A stretch of DNA of 64,000 bases from contig NZ_JAARZJ010000012.1 in assembly GCF_014229245.1 (NCBI RefSeq), forward strand, positions 1 through 64,000, given 5' to 3'. Each line of letters starts with the position of its first letter. Within the stretch, counting starts at the first letter, position 1. The notes beneath the pieces were generated by a model. The model saw nothing but the letters and a program-made list of their open reading frames with translations. It was not told the DNA's origin and made no database searches. The translations under genes were made by a program, and so were the position numbers. The stretch comes from Listeria farberi. Lineage in GTDB: Bacteria > Bacillota > Bacilli > Lactobacillales > Listeriaceae. This document shows positions 1 to 9,322 of the stretch, piece after piece.

Positions 1-36
1 ATATAAAAATTGACATAGGCATTCTTGATTTCTGTT

Positions 37-552
37 TTATTTAATTATTTTATAGGGTACTCCATTAAAACCAGCATTAATCATATTTTCTGGAGTAGAA
101 AAGAAATCGTTAATAGAAGGATTTGCTTCTGTTAATAACTTATTTTGGAATTCTACTAAATTAGCACTTTGATAGTTAAAACCAGTTGTGAAATAAAATT
201 CACGTGGAATGAATGGATCCTGATTAGAGTCATACATCATATCCATATTATTTTTACTAATTTTTTCATTTATCGGCCATTGTCTATTTGGGAAAAGTTC
301 TTGGGCGCGAAGAAACACCTCATTAAACCATGAATCAAATAACTGATCTTCTTCTGATATATATCGAGCTAATGTAAGCAGTCGAGTTACATTTCCATAA
401 AGTGTAGGACATGTTTCAATATAGTTAAAACGTGCGTCGCTTAATAAATCATGAGTAGCCCAAAGCGGTGGTTCTATGTTGTCTTTTATAACATCCTCAT
501 ATGATTCAATACTGCGCCATTTATATAGGTAATATTTATTAATCCTAACCAA
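37..552 (-). CDS. Hypothetical protein, 171 aa, probably 5'-truncated prophage-region gene
   Basis: I do not recognise this protein. It is soluble-looking, rich in aromatic and acidic residues, with no signal peptide, membrane segment or known motif. The only available start is a TTG at 550-552 with no Shine-Dalgarno sequence before it, and an in-frame stop (TGA) lies just two codons upstream at 559-561; the next in-frame ATG is far inside. This suggests that the original N-terminus was lost. It sits among other prophage remnants next to a tRNA-Arg gene, so a phage accessory origin is likely. Function unknown; it could also be an intact gene with a poor start. Confidence 0.5.
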   Translation of the reverse strand: MVRINKYYLYKWRSIESYEDVIKDNIEPPLWATHDLLSDARFNYIETCPTLYGNVTRLLTLARYISEEDQLFDSWFNEVFLRAQELFPNRQWPINEKISKNNMDMMYDSNQDPFIPREFYFTTGFNYQSANLVEFQNKLLTEANPSINDFFSTPENMINAGFNGVPYKIIK

Positions 553-777
553 TGTGCATCATTTTAGTGCCTGATGTAATGGTACAGCGCTTTTTATTGT
601 TAAACGCTTTAATTATAGTGAACATAACTATGAAGGTACTACTCTATTGATGAAATATTCAGTAGTGAAGTAGTTTATTCTCCTTGTATCTTTTCCTGAT
701 TACGACACACTTCGCTAAAACGTATGCGGTTTAGATTCCCAAACCCATGTAGCTTTTTTTAACGACTAATTCTCTTA

Positions 778-1143
778 TTATGTGAGCGTAGTATATTCCA
801 GGTACTTTTTATTATTGTCATCAAACAAACACTCACCAACAATACGCGCAACCTTTTTCCGTTGATTACTTGTCTTACTATAAACTTGTTCCTCAATTTT
901 TTGTGCTTCCTCCGAGCTTAATTTCAATTGACTTATTTCATCAATACTAATTACATATAAATCATCAAGTTCTGAGAATTTTGAAAAAATCTGTTCTTCG
1001 AGTATATCAAATTCTATCATGTTTTGAATTTTACCAATAATACCTTGAATTTGCTTGTCATCTGATAACTTATAAATTTCATATAATCTTTTTAGTATCT
1101 GCATTGAATTTTCTTTTATATCTTTTGCAGTAGCCTTGTCCAT
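778..1143 (-). CDS. Hypothetical protein, 121 aa, prophage region
   Basis: A short, highly charged, mostly helical protein with predicted coiled-coil character (many K/E/I/L positions in the first 90 residues) and no membrane segment. The ATG at 1141-1143 is preceded by a modest ribosome-binding sequence GGATGG six bases upstream. I do not recognise a family. It lies between the 171-aa hypothetical gene and an integrase remnant, all AT-rich, which fits small early or lysogeny-module genes of Listeria prophages. No function is assigned. Confidence 0.5.
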   Translation of the reverse strand: MDKATAKDIKENSMQILKRLYEIYKLSDDKQIQGIIGKIQNMIEFDILEEQIFSKFSELDDLYVISIDEISQLKLSSEEAQKIEEQVYSKTSNQRKKVARIVGECLFDDNNKKYLEYTTLT

Positions 1144-1364
1144 ACTTAACCATCCGTTCTCTTATGTTTAATCTATTTATTATAAGTGTTAATAAGATTG
1201 AAACTACATTCACAAAAAATAGTTGTTTTAAATTTAGCTTTATTCTATCATAATTATAATAATAAATATATTCTTTACTTGCAAAAATCAATGCACTGAC
1301 AGATTTAAATTGGTCATCATGTTTGAAAAACAGTACATATCTATTAATCATTCTGACCAAGTAT

Positions 1365-1460
1365 TTAATACTCAGCCTCTATGCTAAAATTAGTAGCTGG
1401 CACTTTCTTTTTTTGAACTTCTTGTAATATATTCTCAGCTTTCTGTTCATAAGAATGATT
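1365..1460 (-). pseudogene. C-terminal remnant of an unidentified prophage protein
   Basis: An open stretch of 31 codons ends at the TAA at 1365-1367 and begins directly after a TAA at 1461-1463. Its translation is well-formed protein sequence (it contains QKAENILQEVQKKKVPATNF), but no start codon or ribosome-binding site precedes it. I read it as the surviving C-terminus of a gene that once continued upstream, cut off where the integrase remnant now begins on the other strand. This is an inference from composition and context only. Confidence 0.35.
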
Positions 1461-1498
1461 TTAATACTTATACTCAATCTTGGCATATTCTCTCCGCA

Positions 1499-2020
1499 GT
1501 CTTATATAATAAAAAACAAAAATCTATCGTTAAGCTTACTACAAAAACAACAAAATCTGACCGTCAAATTAAAGTAGACAATTTAACGCACTATTTATTA
1601 AAACCATTAATTGATAATTCTACATCTGATTATATATTTAAGTATTCAGAAGATTTATCACGTGCAGAACATTACGTAAGTCGTTTTAAGAAATATTGTA
1701 AGTTAGCAGGTGTCAAAACAATTCGTTTTCATGATTTAAGGCACTCTCATGCATCTCTTTTAATTGCCTCAGGAGAAGACCGATTTACTGTATCTAAACG
1801 CCTAGGTCATTCATCGACGACCTTCACAGAAACTATTTATGGACACCTCTTTCCTGATAAGCAAAACTCGATTACGTCTTTACTTGAAGAGACTTTTAAA
1901 AAGGGCTTTAAAAAAAGTGTGCAATTTTGTGCAATTAATCCTGAAAAAGACAGTAAATCAGAACAAAAAAAAGACACCAAGAACGTTAAATTCGTTGGTA
2001 TCACTATGTTTATCCCTTAA
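1499..2020 (+). pseudogene. int: Tyrosine recombinase (phage integrase), C-terminal fragment
   Basis: An open frame ending at TAA 2018-2020 encodes the catalytic C-terminal part of a phage integrase. Visible signatures are the HDLRHSHA block (HxxR), the downstream LGHSS block and the TIYGHL segment carrying the candidate nucleophilic tyrosine. The frame is open from about 1397, but recognisable integrase sequence starts near 1499, and the roughly 200 N-terminal residues (arm-binding and core-binding domains, first catalytic Arg) are missing. No start codon fits. The stop codon abuts the 3' end of the tRNA-Arg gene, the usual geometry for an integrase beside its attachment site. Listeria phage PSA is known to use a tRNA-Arg 3' end. 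Almost certainly non-functional. Confidence 0.75.
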
Positions 2021-2094
<74 letters not shown>

Positions 2095-2204
2095 AAATGG
2101 CACTGTTTTTTCAACAGCCAAATACCATTTTATGTTTAAATTGCTTGTTTGTCAATGGTTTTCTTTAAGTTATTACATTTTTTCTCTTTTGAGTGTCTTT
2201 TGAC

Positions 2205-2729
2205 CTAGTTATGCTTTATTAAAGGGAAAATTTGGGTCAAATCAGTTAATTCATTATCGTCACGGTCCATGAAGCGAACTTTGATTCCTTCTGGTGTGGA
2301 GTCAATAAGCGCGTATGTTTTGATACGAATGCGACCTCTTGGTAAAGAAATGCTGCCAGGATTTAAAATGATGGTGTCATCTAGCATATCAACACCTAGT
2401 TCATGAGAATGACCAAAGAATGCAAAATCAGCATTTAATTCACGAGCTCGATATCGTAAGTTCATAAGTGTCATCTTGATGTTGTAAAGATGGCCATGTG
2501 TGGTTAATATACGATAGCCATCCACTTCCCCTACCCAATCATTTGGAAAGCCTCCGCCAAAGTCACAGTTACCTCTAACAGTATGAAATCCCTGAATCGC
2601 TGGATCATCAGCTTCTAATTCAGAATCCCCACAATGAATCATAGCATCAACAGTATTTTCGTATTTTTCTTTAAGATGGATTAAGCAGTCACGTTCTGAG
2701 TGGCTGTCGCTAACTACTAATAATTTCAT
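2205..2729 (-). CDS. YfcE/MJ0936-family metallophosphoesterase (YsnB-like)
   Basis: A calcineurin-like phosphoesterase of 174 aa. The metal-binding motifs are all visible: DSHSE at the N-terminus, GDSE, RGNCD, THGH and GHSHELG. Members of this family hydrolyse phosphodiesters in vitro with Mn2+ or similar metals; the physiological substrate is not established. It is the last gene of a racE-rph-XTPase-phosphodiesterase series with the same order as B. subtilis racE-rph-ysnA-ysnB. The ATG is preceded by a strong GGGGGAGG ribosome-binding site. Confidence 0.9.
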   Translation of the reverse strand: MKLLVVSDSHSERDCLIHLKEKYENTVDAMIHCGDSELEADDPAIQGFHTVRGNCDFGGGFPNDWVGEVDGYRILTTHGHLYNIKMTLMNLRYRARELNADFAFFGHSHELGVDMLDDTIILNPGSISLPRGRIRIKTYALIDSTPEGIKVRFMDRDDNELTDLTQIFPLIKHN

Positions 2730-2766
2730 TTTATTTCCTCCCCCTAGTATTCTGTTACTTATTCTC

Positions 2767-3378
2767 TCACTTTTTAGTAACTTTTTCTACAACTTCTGTT
2801 AAATCTTTTTCTAGCTGTTTAATGGCATTAGCTCGGTGGCTGATTTCGTTCTTTTTCTCTGCTGGTATTTCTGCCATTGTTAGACCAAATTCGGGTAAGA
2901 AAAATAATGGATCATAACCGAAGCCATTCGTTCCGCATAGTTGTTCTGCGATAATTCCTTCCACTTCCCCTGTATAAAAAGACGTTTTCTCAGAAGGTGT
3001 AGCTACAGCAAGTGTGCAGTGGAAACGAGCAGTTCTTTTTGCTGATTCAACGCCTTCTAAATTTTTGAGTAGTTTTTCGTTATTTTTGGCATCATCATGA
3101 GCAACACCAGCATAGCGTGCCGAATAGACGCCAGGAGCTCCGTCAAGCGCGTCTACGATTAATCCGGAATCATCGGCAATAACGGTTTGATTTAGTAAGC
3201 TAGCAACCGTTTCGGCCTTCAGCGCGGCATTTTCGGCAAAGGTTGTACCTGTTTCTTCAATTTCACCAATTTCTGGAAAATCAAGAAGGGTAGCAACTTC
3301 TATATTAAACTTCGCAAAGATTTTTTCGAATTCTTTTGCTTTTCCTTTATTTGCGGTGGCAATAATAATTTTACTCAT
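2767..3378 (-). CDS. rdgB: XTP/dITP diphosphatase (RdgB/HAM1 family)
   Basis: A 203-aa house-cleaning nucleoside triphosphate pyrophosphatase that converts XTP, ITP and dITP to monophosphates so they do not enter nucleic acids. Family hallmarks are the N-terminal IIATANKGKAKEFEKIF block, FAENAALKA and the DDSGLIVDALDGAPGVYSAR block with metal-binding acidic residues. It lies four bases after rph, and its ribosome-binding site (AAAGGAG) overlaps the end of rph, so the two are translationally linked. Confidence 0.95.
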   Translation of the reverse strand: MSKIIIATANKGKAKEFEKIFAKFNIEVATLLDFPEIGEIEETGTTFAENAALKAETVASLLNQTVIADDSGLIVDALDGAPGVYSARYAGVAHDDAKNNEKLLKNLEGVESAKRTARFHCTLAVATPSEKTSFYTGEVEGIIAEQLCGTNGFGYDPLFFLPEFGLTMAEIPAEKKNEISHRANAIKQLEKDLTEVVEKVTKK

Positions 3379-3381
3379 TTT

Positions 3382-4128
3382 TTATTCTCCTTTAATCCGC
3401 GCTGTGATTTTGTCTCCGAGTGTTTCTTTTTGGATTTCAATTAGTTCGCTTATTCCTTTTTTGCCTAGAGCGATTAGTTCAGCAAGTTCGGCTTCTGAAA
3501 AAGTAGCTTCTTCACCTGTTCCTTGGAGTTCTACAAAAGCGCCGCTACCAGTCATGATAATATTCATATCTACTTGCGCTGCGCTGTCTTCTACGTAGTT
3601 AAGGTCAAGTACTGTTCCGCCTTCTTCTAAAACACCTACACTAGTTGCTGCTAGGAAATCTTTGACAGGAAATTTAGCAAATGGTATTGCTTCGTCTAGT
3701 TTGGAGATTGCCATAACCATTGCGATGAATGCACCCGTAATAGAAGCTGTACGTGTGCCCCCGTCTGCTTGGATAACGTCGCAATCAAGCCAGATAGTTC
3801 TTTCACCAAGTGCATCTAAATCAACAACGGCACGGAGCGCACGTCCAATTAAACGCTGAATTTCCATTGTTCTTCCGGTAACCTTCCCTTTAGAAGATTC
3901 GCGGATATTACGTGTATTCGTTGCTCGTGGTAACATAGAGTATTCAGCAGATATCCAGCCGCGACCTTCCCCGCGCATAAATGGTGGAACTTTTGCTTCT
4001 ACACTTGCAGAACAGATAACTTTTGTATTTCCTGATGCGATTAAAACAGAACCTTCTGGATGCATTAAGTAATCAGGTGTTACTTCGATTTCTCGTAATG
4101 CATTTTTTTCTCTTCCATCAAATCTCAT
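3382..4128 (-). CDS. rph: Ribonuclease PH
   Basis: A phosphate-dependent 3'-to-5' exoribonuclease that trims tRNA 3' ends and structured RNAs. It is 248 aa with the usual PH-domain blocks: [24 protein letters not shown]-like N-terminus, RALRAVVDL and [13 protein letters not shown] around the phosphate-binding site. I chose the ATG at 4126-4128 because the GAGGTG ribosome-binding site lies six bases before it; the GTG three codons earlier overlaps that site. It is directly downstream of racE and in one operon with it. Confidence 0.95.
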   Translation of the reverse strand: MRFDGREKNALREIEVTPDYLMHPEGSVLIASGNTKVICSASVEAKVPPFMRGEGRGWISAEYSMLPRATNTRNIRESSKGKVTGRTMEIQRLIGRALRAVVDLDALGERTIWLDCDVIQADGGTRTASITGAFIAMVMAISKLDEAIPFAKFPVKDFLAATSVGVLEEGGTVLDLNYVEDSAAQVDMNIIMTGSGAFVELQGTGEEATFSEAELAELIALGKKGISELIEIQKETLGDKITARIKGE

Positions 4129-4140
4129 TAGTGACACCTC

Positions 4141-4941
4141 TTATTTTCCTAATTTTATATGTTCTACTACCATATCTGGCATATTTAACCAGTCTTTTGC
4201 AATATCTTTGAAAATTTGTGTAGACCCTGTGGTGAAAAAGCGATGTTCAATTTCTTCGTCAGTTGCATCTAATAGATTATGATAATCCAGTAAAGCACTG
4301 ACTTCGCTTGCTGTCTCTTCTCCGGAATTAATGACGGAAACGCCATCTCCCATAAAGTTTTCAATAATTGGTTTTAATAGTGGGTAATGTGTACATCCCA
4401 AAATCACCGTATCAATCTTGGTGCTTTTCAGTGGTAAGAGTGACTCGGCTACGACTTTTTTGGCAATGGCGCTTTTATACTCGCCAGATTCTACAACAGA
4501 GACAAATTTTGGACATGCAAGTGAATCTACTTCTACTCGGCGATTTAAGCCTTTTAGAGCCGTCGGATAGGCCATACTTTCGACTGTCCCAATCGTTCCT
4601 AAGACGCCAATTTTGTTGTTTTTTGTTGCTTTGAGTGCTGCTCTTGAGCCAGGTTGAATAACGCCGATAACTGGAATATCCAGTTTTTCACGTATGTCAT
4701 ATAGCGCTGCCGCTGTAGCAGTATTACATGCAATAACGAGCATTTTGATGCCACGGTCTACTAGAAAATTGGTCATTTCCCAAGTAAACTGAGCTACTTC
4801 TTCTTTGTCGCGTGGTCCATAAGGGCAACGTGCGGTATCACCTAAATAATATACTTGTTCATGGGGTAGCTGCTTTAGTACTTCACGCACTACTGTCAAA
4901 CCGCCTACTCCCGAATCAATAAAGCCAATAGCTTGTTTCAC
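4141..4941 (-). CDS. racE: Glutamate racemase
   Basis: Makes D-glutamate from L-glutamate for peptidoglycan precursors (MurD substrate). The 266-aa protein shows the N-terminal [12 protein letters not shown] block and the two catalytic cysteines in VIACNTATA and [10 protein letters not shown]. The start is a GTG with GAGG seven bases upstream. It is the first gene of the racE-rph-rdgB-phosphodiesterase operon, with a 12-base gap to rph. Confidence 0.95.
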   Translation of the reverse strand: MKQAIGFIDSGVGGLTVVREVLKQLPHEQVYYLGDTARCPYGPRDKEEVAQFTWEMTNFLVDRGIKMLVIACNTATAAALYDIREKLDIPVIGVIQPGSRAALKATKNNKIGVLGTIGTVESMAYPTALKGLNRRVEVDSLACPKFVSVVESGEYKSAIAKKVVAESLLPLKSTKIDTVILGCTHYPLLKPIIENFMGDGVSVINSGEETASEVSALLDYHNLLDATDEEIEHRFFTTGSTQIFKDIAKDWLNMPDMVVEHIKLGK

Positions 4942-5093
4942 AGTCTCGCCTCAATTTCTTTATTAATTTCCAATTTTTTTATCTATACCTTCCATTTTCT
5001 TATTTTTTCCGTTTTTTCGCAAGTCTTTTTTATGAAAAAAGCTTTTTTATAGAAATTTATTTATTGTGCTTTCCATTTTAGGATGATTTTGGT

Positions 5094-5099
5094 TATAAT
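5094..5099 (+). promoter_or_regulatory. -10 box of the yslB-like gene
   Basis: A perfect TATAAT lies 25 bases before the chosen ATG at 5125. No good -35 match is seen at 17 bases. Its position rules out the upstream ATG at 5083 as the translation start. Confidence 0.5.
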
Positions 5100-5124
5100 G
5101 GTGTATGAAAGTGGGGTATCCGAA

Positions 5125-5583
5125 ATGACAGAAAATGAACAGAATGACCACGAGGAAAACTTACTCGTCTCAAGCTTTGGTTTAGATTTATTACGAAATT
5201 ATTTAATTCCCGAAATTCTTGGTGATGAAGCACCTCATATTATGTACTGGGCTGGGAAAGATTTAGCACGTAAATTCCCGCTTGAATCTCTGCATGAAGT
5301 AGCTGTTTTTTTTGAAAAAGCTTCATGGGGAAAAATTAGTATTATAAAGGAAAAAAAAGATGAGTTGCGTATACTTTTAGAAGGTGACATGGTAGATTCG
5401 CGATTCCGTATACAAGAAAATCCTACTTTTAAACTAGAAGCTGGTTTTATCGCCGAGCAATTACAAGCACAGAAAAAGCTCTATACGGAAAGTTATGATG
5501 AAATAGATAAGCGTAAAAAACAAGTGACGATTATCGTTAAATGGGACCGTAAAGAAACGATTGATAACGAGGAACGTTACTAA
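5125..5583 (+). CDS. YslB-family protein (DUF2507)
   Basis: A 152-aa cytoplasmic protein of the YslB family, whose members have a V4R-like/haem-NO-binding-like fold; the cellular role is unknown. I moved the start to the ATG at 5125 because a TATAAT box at 5094-5099 overlaps the upstream in-frame ATG (5083), which therefore would not be transcribed. The N-terminus (TENEQNDHEENLLVSSFGLD) then resembles other family members. It stands alone on the plus strand, convergent with lysC, as YslB neighbours lysC in B. subtilis too. Confidence 0.8.
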   Translation: MTENEQNDHEENLLVSSFGLDLLRNYLIPEILGDEAPHIMYWAGKDLARKFPLESLHEVAVFFEKASWGKISIIKEKKDELRILLEGDMVDSRFRIQENPTFKLEAGFIAEQLQAQKKLYTESYDEIDKRKKQVTIIVKWDRKETIDNEERY

Positions 5584-5587
5584 AAAG

Positions 5588-5637
5588 ATAAGCTTACAAC
5601 AACAAAGAGAAAATTTACTTTGGTGTTGTAAGCTTAT
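5588..5637. terminator. Bidirectional terminator between yslB-like gene and lysC
   Basis: A 14-bp perfect stem (ATAAGCTTACAACA with its complement) extended by CAAAG/CTTTG after one mismatch, flanked by A- and T-rich tracts on both sides. It serves the two convergent genes. Confidence 0.85.
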
Positions 5638-5638
5638 T

Positions 5639-6118
5639 TTATTTATCTAGCTCAAATTGGTCATGTAAAACTTGTGCCGATTCAACCATTTTACGCGCTG
5701 ATACGACAGTGGAGACTTTGATTTCGGATGTGCTAATCATTTTTATGGGGATATTATTTTCTGTTAGCGCTTCAAACATTGTGGCAGCTACACCAGGATT
5801 ACTTACCATTCCAGAGCCAACAATGGACACCTTTGCTAAATCTTGTTCTGATTCTAGTTTTTCGATTTGAAGCAATTCTTTGCTTTCTTCTAAAACTGCC
5901 AGTGTCGCTAAGAGTGCGCTTGTTTTGATAGTGAAGGATAGATTGCCGTGACCTAGTCCAGTAATTCCTTGAATAATAATATCTACATCAATATTATTTT
6001 CTGCTAATTTTGTAAAGACTTTGGACACACGCATTGCTTCTTTTTGTTTCCAGTGGATAGTTACACGAGTGATTTGGTCTTCAAAAGCGATTCCACGGAC
6101 TACTTTGGTATTTTCCAT
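5639..6118 (-). CDS. lysC: Aspartate kinase beta subunit from internal in-frame start of lysC
   Basis: An ATG at 6116-6118 inside lysC is preceded at the ideal eight-base distance by a perfect AGGAGG (6127-6132). Translation from here gives a 159-aa polypeptide holding only the ACT regulatory domains. In B. subtilis aspartokinase II, alpha and beta subunits are known to arise in this way from one lysC gene; the sequence here supports the same arrangement. Expression itself is inferred. Confidence 0.75.
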   Translation of the reverse strand: MENTKVVRGIAFEDQITRVTIHWKQKEAMRVSKVFTKLAENNIDVDIIIQGITGLGHGNLSFTIKTSALLATLAVLEESKELLQIEKLESEQDLAKVSIVGSGMVSNPGVAATMFEALTENNIPIKMISTSEIKVSTVVSARKMVESAQVLHDQFELDK

Positions 6119-6853
6119 TGTTAGATCCTCCTCAATCATTGTTCCTGGTACTTGTTCGTGACTCGCTCTGACTTCAAGCGGAATTCGGAAGTTTTTGGCA
6201 TATTCAACCGAGCGGGGATGTAAAACGCCGGCACCAAGATTAGCTAATTCTAACATTTCATCATAGGTGATTTGTTCTAGCTTTTGGGCTTTTTTCACGT
6301 AACGAGGATCGGTTGTAAATACACCCACTACATCCGTGCAAATCGCGCATTTTTCAGCTTTCAGAGCGGATGCGATAGCAACTGCAGTTGTATCGGAGCC
6401 TCCCCGACCTAGCGTAGTAATTTCACCATCTGTTGTGAAGCCTTGGAATCCAGCTACAACGACAATTTGTCCCGCATCAAGTGCAGATTCAATACGAGCG
6501 CTATCAATATCGGCAATTCTCGCATTACTATGTACGGCTTCTGTTTCAATTCCCGCTTGCCATCCTGTATACGAAATAGCGTCGTGCCCTTTTTCTTTTA
6601 AAGCCATCGCAAGTAAAGAAATGGTAATTTGTTCGCCAGTAGAAAGTAGCATATCCATTTCGCGTTTATCTGGAGCCTCGCTAATTTCTTCAGCCATTGC
6701 GACTAATTTGTCAGTTGATTTCCCCATTGCGGAAACGACAACGATGACTTTATTCCCTTGTTTTTTTTCATAAATGGCTTGTTCTGCTGTTTTCCCGATT
6801 TTATCCACGGTGCTCACAGAGGTTCCACCAAATTTTAATACGACTAGTCCCAA
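5639..6853 (-). CDS. lysC: Aspartate kinase (LysC type, alpha subunit)
   Basis: Phosphorylates aspartate, the first step to lysine, diaminopimelate, threonine and methionine. The 404-aa protein has the N-terminal kinase domain (LVVLKFGGTSV, GRGGSDTTAVA, TDVDG-like TDVVGVFTTDPR) and two C-terminal ACT domains from about residue 250 for feedback control. The start is TTG at 6851-6853, supported by AGGAGG eight bases upstream. An internal start at 6118 likely gives a separate beta subunit (see its entry). No lysine riboswitch (L-box) sequence is apparent in the 5' region. Confidence 0.93.
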   Translation of the reverse strand: MGLVVLKFGGTSVSTVDKIGKTAEQAIYEKKQGNKVIVVVSAMGKSTDKLVAMAEEISEAPDKREMDMLLSTGEQITISLLAMALKEKGHDAISYTGWQAGIETEAVHSNARIADIDSARIESALDAGQIVVVAGFQGFTTDGEITTLGRGGSDTTAVAIASALKAEKCAICTDVVGVFTTDPRYVKKAQKLEQITYDEMLELANLGAGVLHPRSVEYAKNFRIPLEVRASHEQVPGTMIEEDLTMENTKVVRGIAFEDQITRVTIHWKQKEAMRVSKVFTKLAENNIDVDIIIQGITGLGHGNLSFTIKTSALLATLAVLEESKELLQIEKLESEQDLAKVSIVGSGMVSNPGVAATMFEALTENNIPIKMISTSEIKVSTVVSARKMVESAQVLHDQFELDK

Positions 6854-6991
6854 TCTCGTTCCCTCCTGTCTTGTTAGTTCTTTTTTATCAATGTTTATAT
6901 TTTAGCGCATTTATGTGATGAAGGGAAGTTTATTATGTGGAAAAGCTATTTTATCTGAGAGGTTCGTTCAGTTGTTTATCTATTTCTACGC

Positions 6992-7029
6992 AATAAACGC
7001 CAATAACATCAAAATCATTGGCGTTTATT
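6992..7029 (-). terminator. Terminator after uvrC
   Basis: A perfect 13-bp stem, AATAAACGCCAAT with its complement, lies just downstream of the uvrC stop. The 3' T-tract is weak and partly within the stem. Confidence 0.65.
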
Positions 7030-7043
7030 AATAGTGTAGAAAA

Positions 7044-8855
7044 TCATTTTTGTTCAGTATTTTTTGCTTTTTCATTGAATGCTGTGATGTGTTTATGCAC
7101 TTCTTCAGCAACATTTAGTGGGACACCTGCTTCTTTAATTTCTTCAATAGACGCTTCTTTTAATTTTTTCATGGAGCCGAAGTGTTTAAGTAATTTTTTC
7201 TTACGTCCGGGTCCTACTCCTGGAATGCCGTCAAGAATGGATTGGAAGCCAGTTTTGCTACGGAGTTGTCGGTGAAAAGTAATGGCAAAACGATGGACTT
7301 CATCTTGCATGCGTTGTAGTAAATAGAATTCTTGGCTGTTTCTTTCGAGTGGAACAATTTCTAGTGGATCGCCAAATAATAGTTGACTGGTGCGGTGTTT
7401 GTCATCCTTTGCAAGACCAGCTACTGGAATATCTAAGCCAAGTTCATTTGTTAGGACATCTTTGGCGCTATCAATTTGTCCTTTACCACCATCAATTAAT
7501 ATTAAATCAGGCATTGGTAATGCTTCTTTAAGTACCCTCCAGTAACGACGTCGGATAACTTCTCGCATTGTTGCGTAATCATCTGGTCCTTCCACGGTTT
7601 TAATTTTGTATTTACGATAATCATTTTTACTTGGTTTTCCGTCGAGAAATGTGACCATCGCGGAAACTGGGTCTGTACCGTGAATATTGGAGTTGTCAAA
7701 TGCTTCCACCCGCGATGGTGTTGGAATCCCCATTGCTTCACCAAGTCGCTCTACTGCACCAACTGTACGTTCTTCATTACGTTCAAGTAGCATAAATTTC
7801 TCGTTTAGCGCGATTTTGGCATTTTTATAAGCAAGTTTTACGAGCTCTTTTTTATTTCCGCGCTGTGGTACGATAATTTTTGTGTCGGGAACGACGGCTT
7901 GAACGGCTTCGCTATCGACATCATCTGGTAAATAAATTTCTTTAGGTGGAATATGGTTTGCTTTTTGATAAAACTGGCCAATAAATGTGAGGAAATCTTC
8001 ATCAGCATCATTGTAAAATGGAAATTGAGAAACATCGCGCTCAATCAGTTTTCCTTGGCGAATGAAAAATACTTGGACGCACATCCAGCCTTTATCAATG
8101 GCGTAACCAAAGACATCGCGGTCGACGAAATCGTTCATCGTCATTTTTTGTTTTTCCATTGTTGTTTCGATTGCATTAATCTGGTCACGGAATTCACCGG
8201 CTTTTTCGAACTCCATATTTTCTGCCGCTTCTTGCATTTTTTTCATTAAATCATTTTTAACGGTTTTATAGCCGCCATTTAAGAAGGCTACGATTTCATC
8301 TTGCATTTCTTTATACTTACTTGCTTCCACGTCAAATACACACGGGGCAAGGCATTGTCCAAGATGATAATATAAACACACTTTATTTGGTAATGTACTG
8401 CATTTACGAAGTGGATAAAGTCGGTCTAAAATACGTTTTACTTCATTTGCAGCATAGACATTTGGATAAGGACCGAAATATTTCCCTTTGTCTTTCTTTA
8501 CTTGACGGGTAATAATCAGGCGCGGATGTCGTTCATTCGTAATTTTAATAAACGGATAAGTTTTGTCATCTTTTAAGCGAATATTAAAACGTGGGTCGTG
8601 TTTTTTAATTAAATTGATTTCTAGTAGTAATGCTTCTACGTTGGATGATGTTACGATATATTCAAAGTCCACAATTTCTTGAACTAAGCGCTGCGTTTTA
8701 CTGTCGTGTGTTCCTGAAAAATACGAACGGACACGATTTTTTAACACTTTTGCTTTTCCGACATAAATGATAGTTCCTTGTCTATCTTTCATCAAATAAC
8801 AACCAGGTTGGTCCGGCAGAAGCGCTAGTTTATTTTGGATATGTTCAGAAGACAT
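7044..8855 (-). CDS. uvrC: UvrABC system protein C
   Basis: The nuclease subunit of nucleotide excision repair, making both incisions around UvrB-bound lesions. At 603 aa it is full length: N-terminal GIY-YIG domain ([16 protein letters not shown]), a UVR motif near residue 200-230 that contacts UvrB, an RNase H-like C-terminal nuclease domain (IDGGKGQ) and helix-hairpin-helix motifs at the end ([18 protein letters not shown]). It follows trxA but a terminator hairpin lies between the two. Confidence 0.97.
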   Translation of the reverse strand: MSSEHIQNKLALLPDQPGCYLMKDRQGTIIYVGKAKVLKNRVRSYFSGTHDSKTQRLVQEIVDFEYIVTSSNVEALLLEINLIKKHDPRFNIRLKDDKTYPFIKITNERHPRLIITRQVKKDKGKYFGPYPNVYAANEVKRILDRLYPLRKCSTLPNKVCLYYHLGQCLAPCVFDVEASKYKEMQDEIVAFLNGGYKTVKNDLMKKMQEAAENMEFEKAGEFRDQINAIETTMEKQKMTMNDFVDRDVFGYAIDKGWMCVQVFFIRQGKLIERDVSQFPFYNDADEDFLTFIGQFYQKANHIPPKEIYLPDDVDSEAVQAVVPDTKIIVPQRGNKKELVKLAYKNAKIALNEKFMLLERNEERTVGAVERLGEAMGIPTPSRVEAFDNSNIHGTDPVSAMVTFLDGKPSKNDYRKYKIKTVEGPDDYATMREVIRRRYWRVLKEALPMPDLILIDGGKGQIDSAKDVLTNELGLDIPVAGLAKDDKHRTSQLLFGDPLEIVPLERNSQEFYLLQRMQDEVHRFAITFHRQLRSKTGFQSILDGIPGVGPGRKKKLLKHFGSMKKLKEASIEEIKEAGVPLNVAEEVHKHITAFNEKAKNTEQK

Positions 8856-8881
8856 TTTATCAACTCCAGTTACACATTTAA

Positions 8882-8915
8882 AAAGAAGCCTAGAATGTTT
8901 GTTCTAAGCTTCTTT
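8882..8915 (-). terminator. Terminator after trxA
   Basis: Stem AAAGAAGCcTAGAA paired with TTCTAaGCTTCTTT, followed on the minus strand by a T-rich tract. It separates trxA from uvrC. Confidence 0.7.
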
Positions 8916-8930
8916 CATTTTAGCATAATT

Positions 8931-9242
8931 TTAAACGTATTTGTTGATGACTTCATCCAGTTCTTCTTTTGGACGGTAGCCGATAATTGTTTCTACTACT
9001 TCGCCATCTTTTTTAATAAGAAGTGTTGGAATGCTCATAACACCAAAGCTTCCAGGTGTTTCTGGGTTTTCATCTACGTCCATTTTGACGATTTTAAGTG
9101 CTTCGCCGCGTTCTTCTTGTATTTCTTCTAAAACTGGAGCCACCATGCGGCAAGGACCACACCATGTTGCCCAGAAATCTGTTAATACTAAACCTTCATT
9201 AGTTTCTTGTTCAAATGTTGCATCTGTAATTTCTTTTACCAT
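8931..9242 (-). CDS. trxA: Thioredoxin
   Basis: A 103-aa cytoplasmic thioredoxin with the active site WCGPC (in [11 protein letters not shown]) and the conserved cis-proline block (SIPTLL). It reduces protein disulfides and serves ribonucleotide reductase and peroxidases. It has its own extended -10 promoter (TGCTATACT, box at 9277-9282) in the 80-base gap after mutS2. Confidence 0.97.
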   Translation of the reverse strand: MVKEITDATFEQETNEGLVLTDFWATWCGPCRMVAPVLEEIQEERGEALKIVKMDVDENPETPGSFGVMSIPTLLIKKDGEVVETIIGYRPKEELDEVINKYV

Positions 9243-9322
9243 GATTTAATTCACTCCTTATGACTTTTGTACACACAGTATAGCATTTACGCCAATTTGG
9301 AGCCATGTTTTTGCTCAGTTGT

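Noticed and set aside
1079-1351. Open frame of about 90 aa on the minus strand with one hydrophobic stretch
   Set aside because: It overlaps the better-supported 121-aa gene by 65 bases, has no ribosome-binding site at its ATG (1349-1351) and has composition typical of AT-rich noise.
6854-6990. Possible lysine riboswitch upstream of lysC
   Set aside because: B. subtilis lysC has one, so I looked, but I could not find L-box conserved sequences or a terminator-antiterminator pair here.
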